Assembly (NCBI GenBank): GCA_031549905.1 | Contig: JAVBPC010000016.1 | Coordinates: 24,089-88,088 of the forward strand | Source of the DNA: Avichristensenella sp031549905 | GTDB taxonomy: Bacteria > Bacillota > Clostridia > Christensenellales > Aristaeellaceae | Direction of reading: 5' to 3' | Length of the DNA stretch: 64,000 nt | Shown: positions 60,482-64,000 of the stretch, piece by piece | How the letters are laid out: each line of letters begins with the position of its first letter | Numbering within the stretch: the first letter of the stretch is position 1 | Position numbers and translations under genes: made by a program | Notes under the pieces: generated by a model | Databases searched by the model: none | What the model was told of the DNA's origin: nothing | Seen by the model: only the letters and a program-made list of their open reading frames with translations

Positions 60482-62026
60482 ATGAGGAAGCTGTTCACAT
60501 TGGCACTGGTCCTTGTTCTGGCGCTTGGCGCGGCCGCGCTGCCTGCGCAGGCGGAATCCCCCGCAAAGCTTACCTATTGGCTGGATCTTGGGTCCACTGG
60601 CGCTTCGGTCATGAGTACCATGGCTGAAAACCTTGCCATGCAAAAACTGATGGAAATCACCGGTGTGGAGCTGGAATTCCTGCACCCTGCGGTCGGCCAG
60701 GCCGGCGAGCAGTTCAACCTGATGGTTGCTGCCAAAGAGCTGCCCGACATCGTGGAATACAACTGGAGCGGATATGCCGGCGGCATCCAGAAGGCCGTTG
60801 ATGACGGCATCATCCTAGAGCTGAACGATCTGATTGATCAGTATGCCCCCAACTACAAGGCGTTCATCGAGGAATCCCCCGACCTGGCTAAGCAAATCAT
60901 GACAGACGATGGCAAAATCATGGTTTTCGCCGCGTACTCTATTTCCGAATACAACTGCCAATCCGGCTTTATGATCCGTCAGGATTGGCTGGATGAGCTG
61001 GGTCTTGCCGTGCCGAAGACGGTTGCCGAATGGGAAACCACCATGAAGGCGCTGATCGAGGCGAAGGACCTTGTTTGTGGCCTTGCCATTCAAAAGGATT
61101 ATGCGTATGGCGACCCGCTGACCACTGCCTTTAACGTGGGTTCCACCTATTATGTGGATGGCGGCAAGGTGCTGTACGGGCCGCTGGAGCCCGGCTACCT
61201 TGAGTACCTGACCGCAATGAAGCGCTGGTACGATGAGGGCATACTGGATGCCGACTTCGCCGCGTTTGATGCCAAAATGCTGGAAAGCTACATGATTAAC
61301 GGCGAGGCGGCTGCGGCGTTTGGCTTCAGTGGCGGCAACATGGGCAACATTTACACCGCGATTGAGCAGGCTGGCAAAGCCGAGAACTTCAACCTTGTCG
61401 GCGTGCAGTACCCGGTGCTTGAAGACGGCGCCGAGCCGTTCATGATCAACATGGCCTGGGAGTATCGCGGAAGCGGCTCCGCTGCGATCACCACTGCGTG
61501 CAAAAACCCTGAAGCTGCTGCCAAGGTGCTTGACTACTTCTACGGCGATGAAGGCCGTATCCTCAAGAGCTTCGGCGTCGAAGGGGAAACCTTCGAGTAC
61601 GTGGACGGTATCCCCACCTACACTGAGCTGCTCACCAAGAACCCCGACGGCCTGAGCATGTCGCAGGCGATGTACAAGTATGTCCGCGCCAGCTATCCGT
61701 GCGTCGGCTTTATCGAGACCGGTTACCACGAGCAGTATTTCGCCCGCGAGGTGCAGAAACAGGCTGCCAAGGGCTGGAACGAGTATATCGCCAATGCCCG
61801 CGAGCACAAGCTGCCGATGATCACCCCGACCACCGAAGAGGCGGCCGAGATGGCGACCATGACCTCGGTTATTGAAGACTACCGCAAGGAAATGACCGTC
61901 AAGTTCATCATGGGCCAGGAGCCGCTTGCGAACTACCCGGCGTTTGTCCAGCAGCTTAAGACCCTGGGCATTGAGCGGGTTGTGGAAATCCAGCAGGCGG
62001 CGTACGATCGCTACATCGCCAGGTAA
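60482..62026 (+). CDS. Extracellular solute-binding protein of the 60482-64000 importer
   Basis: 514 residues from ATG 60482, with AAGGAGG ten bases upstream; the in-frame GTG-type start at 60449 precedes the ribosome site. Signal peptide MRKLFTLALVLVLALGAAALPAQA/ESP, with no Cys. The mature part starts KLTYWLDLG and carries LPDIVEYNWSGY and QDWLDELGLAVPKTVAEWETTMKAL, as in large sugar-binding proteins. Its permeases follow. A strong stem-loop separates it from the LplB-like gene. Confidence 0.9.
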   Translation: MRKLFTLALVLVLALGAAALPAQAESPAKLTYWLDLGSTGASVMSTMAENLAMQKLMEITGVELEFLHPAVGQAGEQFNLMVAAKELPDIVEYNWSGYAGGIQKAVDDGIILELNDLIDQYAPNYKAFIEESPDLAKQIMTDDGKIMVFAAYSISEYNCQSGFMIRQDWLDELGLAVPKTVAEWETTMKALIEAKDLVCGLAIQKDYAYGDPLTTAFNVGSTYYVDGGKVLYGPLEPGYLEYLTAMKRWYDEGILDADFAAFDAKMLESYMINGEAAAAFGFSGGNMGNIYTAIEQAGKAENFNLVGVQYPVLEDGAEPFMINMAWEYRGSGSAAITTACKNPEAAAKVLDYFYGDEGRILKSFGVEGETFEYVDGIPTYTELLTKNPDGLSMSQAMYKYVRASYPCVGFIETGYHEQYFAREVQKQAAKGWNEYIANAREHKLPMITPTTEEAAEMATMTSVIEDYRKEMTVKFIMGQEPLANYPAFVQQLKTLGIERVVEIQQAAYDRYIAR

Positions 62027-62041
62027 TCGCCAATCATCAGT

Positions 62042-62074
62042 TGCGTCAGGGGGGAGCGGTTCCCTCCTGGCGCA
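62042..62074 (+). promoter_or_regulatory. Stem-loop between binding protein and LplB-like gene
   Basis: TGCGTCAGG pairs with CCTGGCGCA (one wobble), with further GGGA/TCCC pairing inside around a five-base loop. There is no T-run. It lies 16-48 bases after the binding-protein stop. Confidence 0.7.
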
Positions 62075-62116
62075 TACCATGGCTCACTTATTCATGCACC
62101 CGGGAAGGAGTTACCC

Positions 62117-63076
62117 ATGCTTCAAAACACCATAAACAGACGGCCGGGCGTCGGCACGCGCATCCGGCGGGAGCTGAAACGCAACAACGCGCTGTACATC
62201 ATGGCGATCCCGGTGCTGTTATACTTCCTGTTGTTTCACTACGGCCCGATGTACGGCGTCATATTGGCATTCAAGGATTACCGCCCTGGCCTCGGCATCT
62301 GGCAAAGCCCGTGGGTAGGCCTCAAGCATTTCATCAATTTTTTCCAAGGGCCTTTCTTTGGCCGCACGCTGACGAACACGCTGGTTATCAGCATATACCA
62401 GATCATTTTTGGGTTTCCCGCGCCCATCCTGCTGGCGCTGCTCCTCAATGAGGTCAAGCGCACCCGGTTCAAGCGCACCGTGCAGACGATTACTTACCTT
62501 CCGCATTTTGTATCCACCGTGGTGATCTGCGGCATCATCATCGACTTTTTCGGAAGAACCGGCGTCATGACGCAGCTGATCACATCGCTGACCGGTGGGC
62601 GCGCGCGCAACATGCTGCTGATGCCGGAATATTTCCGCGCCATATATGTTGGCACCGACGTTTGGCAAACGATCGGCTGGGGTTCGATTGTATACATTTC
62701 CGCGCTCACGGCAATCGATGCCGAGCAGTATGAGGCGGCGGTCATTGACGGTGCGGGCCGCTTCGCGCAGGTGATCCACATCACGCTGCCGGGAATCATG
62801 CCCACGATCATGACGATGCTGGTGCTTCGCCTGGGCCGCGTCATGTCGGTTGGGTTTGAGAAAATCATCCTGCTGTACAACCCAAATACTTACGAAACGG
62901 CGGATGTCATCTCATCTTTTGTTTACAGGCAAGGCTTGGGCGGCGGGGGAGCGGGCGGCGCACAGGACTACAGCTTTTCGGCGGCGGTCGGCCTTTTCAG
63001 TTCCGCGATCAACCTGGTGATCCTTGTCTGCGCCAATGCTTTCAGCCGTAAGCTAAACGAAACCAGCTTATTCTAG
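62117..63076 (+). CDS. ABC sugar transporter permease, LplB type
   Basis: 319 residues. Six helices, FHYGPMYGVILAFKDYRPGLGI and EAA loop QYEAAVIDGAGRFAQVIHITLPGI. A GGAAGGAG ribosome site lies upstream. A glycine-rich insert (GLGGGGAGGAQDY) is present in the loop before the last helix, where the other LplB-like proteins in this window are shorter. It precedes its LplC partner by 19 bases. Confidence 0.9.
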   Translation: MLQNTINRRPGVGTRIRRELKRNNALYIMAIPVLLYFLLFHYGPMYGVILAFKDYRPGLGIWQSPWVGLKHFINFFQGPFFGRTLTNTLVISIYQIIFGFPAPILLALLLNEVKRTRFKRTVQTITYLPHFVSTVVICGIIIDFFGRTGVMTQLITSLTGGRARNMLLMPEYFRAIYVGTDVWQTIGWGSIVYISALTAIDAEQYEAAVIDGAGRFAQVIHITLPGIMPTIMTMLVLRLGRVMSVGFEKIILLYNPNTYETADVISSFVYRQGLGGGGAGGAQDYSFSAAVGLFSSAINLVILVCANAFSRKLNETSLF

Positions 63077-63095
63077 CGAAGGGAGGGAACCGCCA

Positions 63096-64000
63096 ATGGT
63101 TGTGCGCAAAACGGTCCAAGGGGTCATATTTGACATCTTTAACTATGCGCTGCTGACGCTTTTGACGCTTGTCACGCTCTATCCGTTTGTTCATGTGATC
63201 GCCGGCGCGACCTCCGGGCCGGGCGCGCTGATCGGCCACCGCGGCGCGCTGCTTTGGCCGCAGGGTGAGTTTAACCTGAAAGCGTTTCAGCTGGTGTTCC
63301 GCAATCCGAACATCGTCACAGGGTATAGAAACACACTGATCGTCGTTGTCGCGGCGACCGCGCTGAACATTCTGATGACGTCGCTTGGCGCGTATGTCAT
63401 GTCGCGAAAGCAATTTGCCATCCGCAACGTGATGTCGTTCATGATCATCTTCACGATGTATTTCAGCGGCGGCATGATCCCGCGCTATCTGTTTCTGCAC
63501 AATCAGCTGGGCATCGGCGACAACCTGTGGGCGCTGATCATTCCGGGGGCGATTTCCGCGTATAACCTGATCATCATGCGCACATCGTTTGCATCCGTAC
63601 CGGCCAGCCTGGAGGAGTCCGCGCGGATCGACGGCGCGAATGACTGGGTGATCCTGTTCCGCATCGTGCTGCCGCTGTCAATGGCGACCGTCGCGGTAAT
63701 GGTGCTGTTTTACGGTGTAGGCCACTGGAACGCATGGTTTGATGCGATGATCTTCCTGCGCACGCGGAAGAACTACCCACTGCAGCTGATCCTTCGGGAG
63801 ATATTGGTCAACAACAACACCGAAAGCATGACGATGGGCATGGCGAACGATGACATCGCGCTGCTGAGCGATAACCTGAAGTATGCGACGATCATCATTG
63901 CGACGCTGCCGATTTTGCTGGTATACCCGCTGATTCAAAAGCACTTTGTAAAAGGCGTCATGATTGGCGCGGTCCAAGGATCAGGAGGCGGAAAGATGCG
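63096..64000 (+). CDS. ABC sugar transporter permease, LplC type, runs off the window
   Basis: 301 codons visible from ATG 63096, with AAGGGAGGG upstream; no stop occurs before the window end. Helices, FSGGMIPRYLF and EAA loop LEESARIDGANDWVILFRIVLPL place it in the LplC group. The usual C-terminus KGVM.GAVKG appears here as KGVMIGAVQG and then continues SGGGKM to the edge. The stop therefore lies beyond base 64000. It is the partner of the LplB-like permease just upstream. Confidence 0.9.
   Translation, partial: MVVRKTVQGVIFDIFNYALLTLLTLVTLYPFVHVIAGATSGPGALIGHRGALLWPQGEFNLKAFQLVFRNPNIVTGYRNTLIVVVAATALNILMTSLGAYVMSRKQFAIRNVMSFMIIFTMYFSGGMIPRYLFLHNQLGIGDNLWALIIPGAISAYNLIIMRTSFASVPASLEESARIDGANDWVILFRIVLPLSMATVAVMVLFYGVGHWNAWFDAMIFLRTRKNYPLQLILREILVNNNTESMTMGMANDDIALLSDNLKYATIIIATLPILLVYPLIQKHFVKGVMIGAVQGSGGGKM

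Overview
The window reads as part of a moderately high-GC chromosome of a Bacillota (Clostridia-type) bacterium, possibly a gut or rumen glycan user of Christensenellales type. The lineage is inference; no rRNA or tRNA was found. The case rests on a Maf-MreB-MreC-MreD-PBP2-MinD-RodA wall cluster in the Clostridia order, YesM/YesN two-component and membrane-bound AraC regulators, LplB/LplC-type sugar importers, and strong AAGGAGG ribosome sites with frequent GTG starts. Nearly all genes lie on the + strand in tight, often overlapping operons.

Layout. 1-5149: PfkB kinase (cut by the window start), GH2 beta-mannosidase, D-lyxose/mannose isomerase-like cupin and a mannitol-1-phosphate dehydrogenase-like enzyme. 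Together they suggest beta-mannoside to mannose to fructose to fructose-6-phosphate. 5150-8911: a palindromic repeat element, a DUF815 ATPase, a secreted beta-helix protein with a GTPPDG repeat, and a small DUF3899-like membrane protein. 9062-15060: a complete Dpp/Opp-type ABC importer. 15159-23517: an AraC regulator diverging from a catabolic operon of four oxidoreductases (two MDR, one Gfo/Idh/MocA, one SDR) and an LplBC-type importer with its binding protein. A second, 190-base palindromic element follows. 23752-32968: EamA transporter, then the maf-mreBCD-mrdA-minD-rodA cell-shape cluster, with a third short palindrome between mreB and mreC. 33516-37170: an HD-GYP response regulator and a hybrid histidine kinase behind a clear promoter. 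37242-40241: a sugar-phosphate-isomerase-like protein with two Gfo/Idh/MocA oxidoreductases.

41581-56262 is the most unusual region. YesN/YesM and an LplBC importer with its binding protein are followed by two cytoplasmic sialidase-fold proteins, a URO-D-family protein, a PIG-L deacetylase homologue lacking the usual catalytic-base Asp, a DHDPS/NAL-family aldolase, an alpha/beta hydrolase and an FAD-dependent oxidoreductase. It looks like an uncharacterised route for importing and dismantling an acylated or keto-acid sugar. 56396-57540 holds an SH3-like secreted protein (- strand) and a GlsB/YeaQ-type membrane protein. 58045-64000 is a membrane AraC regulator followed by a fourth importer, whose last permease runs off the window.

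Two themes recur. All four solute-binding proteins have type-I-looking signal peptides with no convincing lipobox. Each of the four is also followed by a strong stem-loop without a U-tract.
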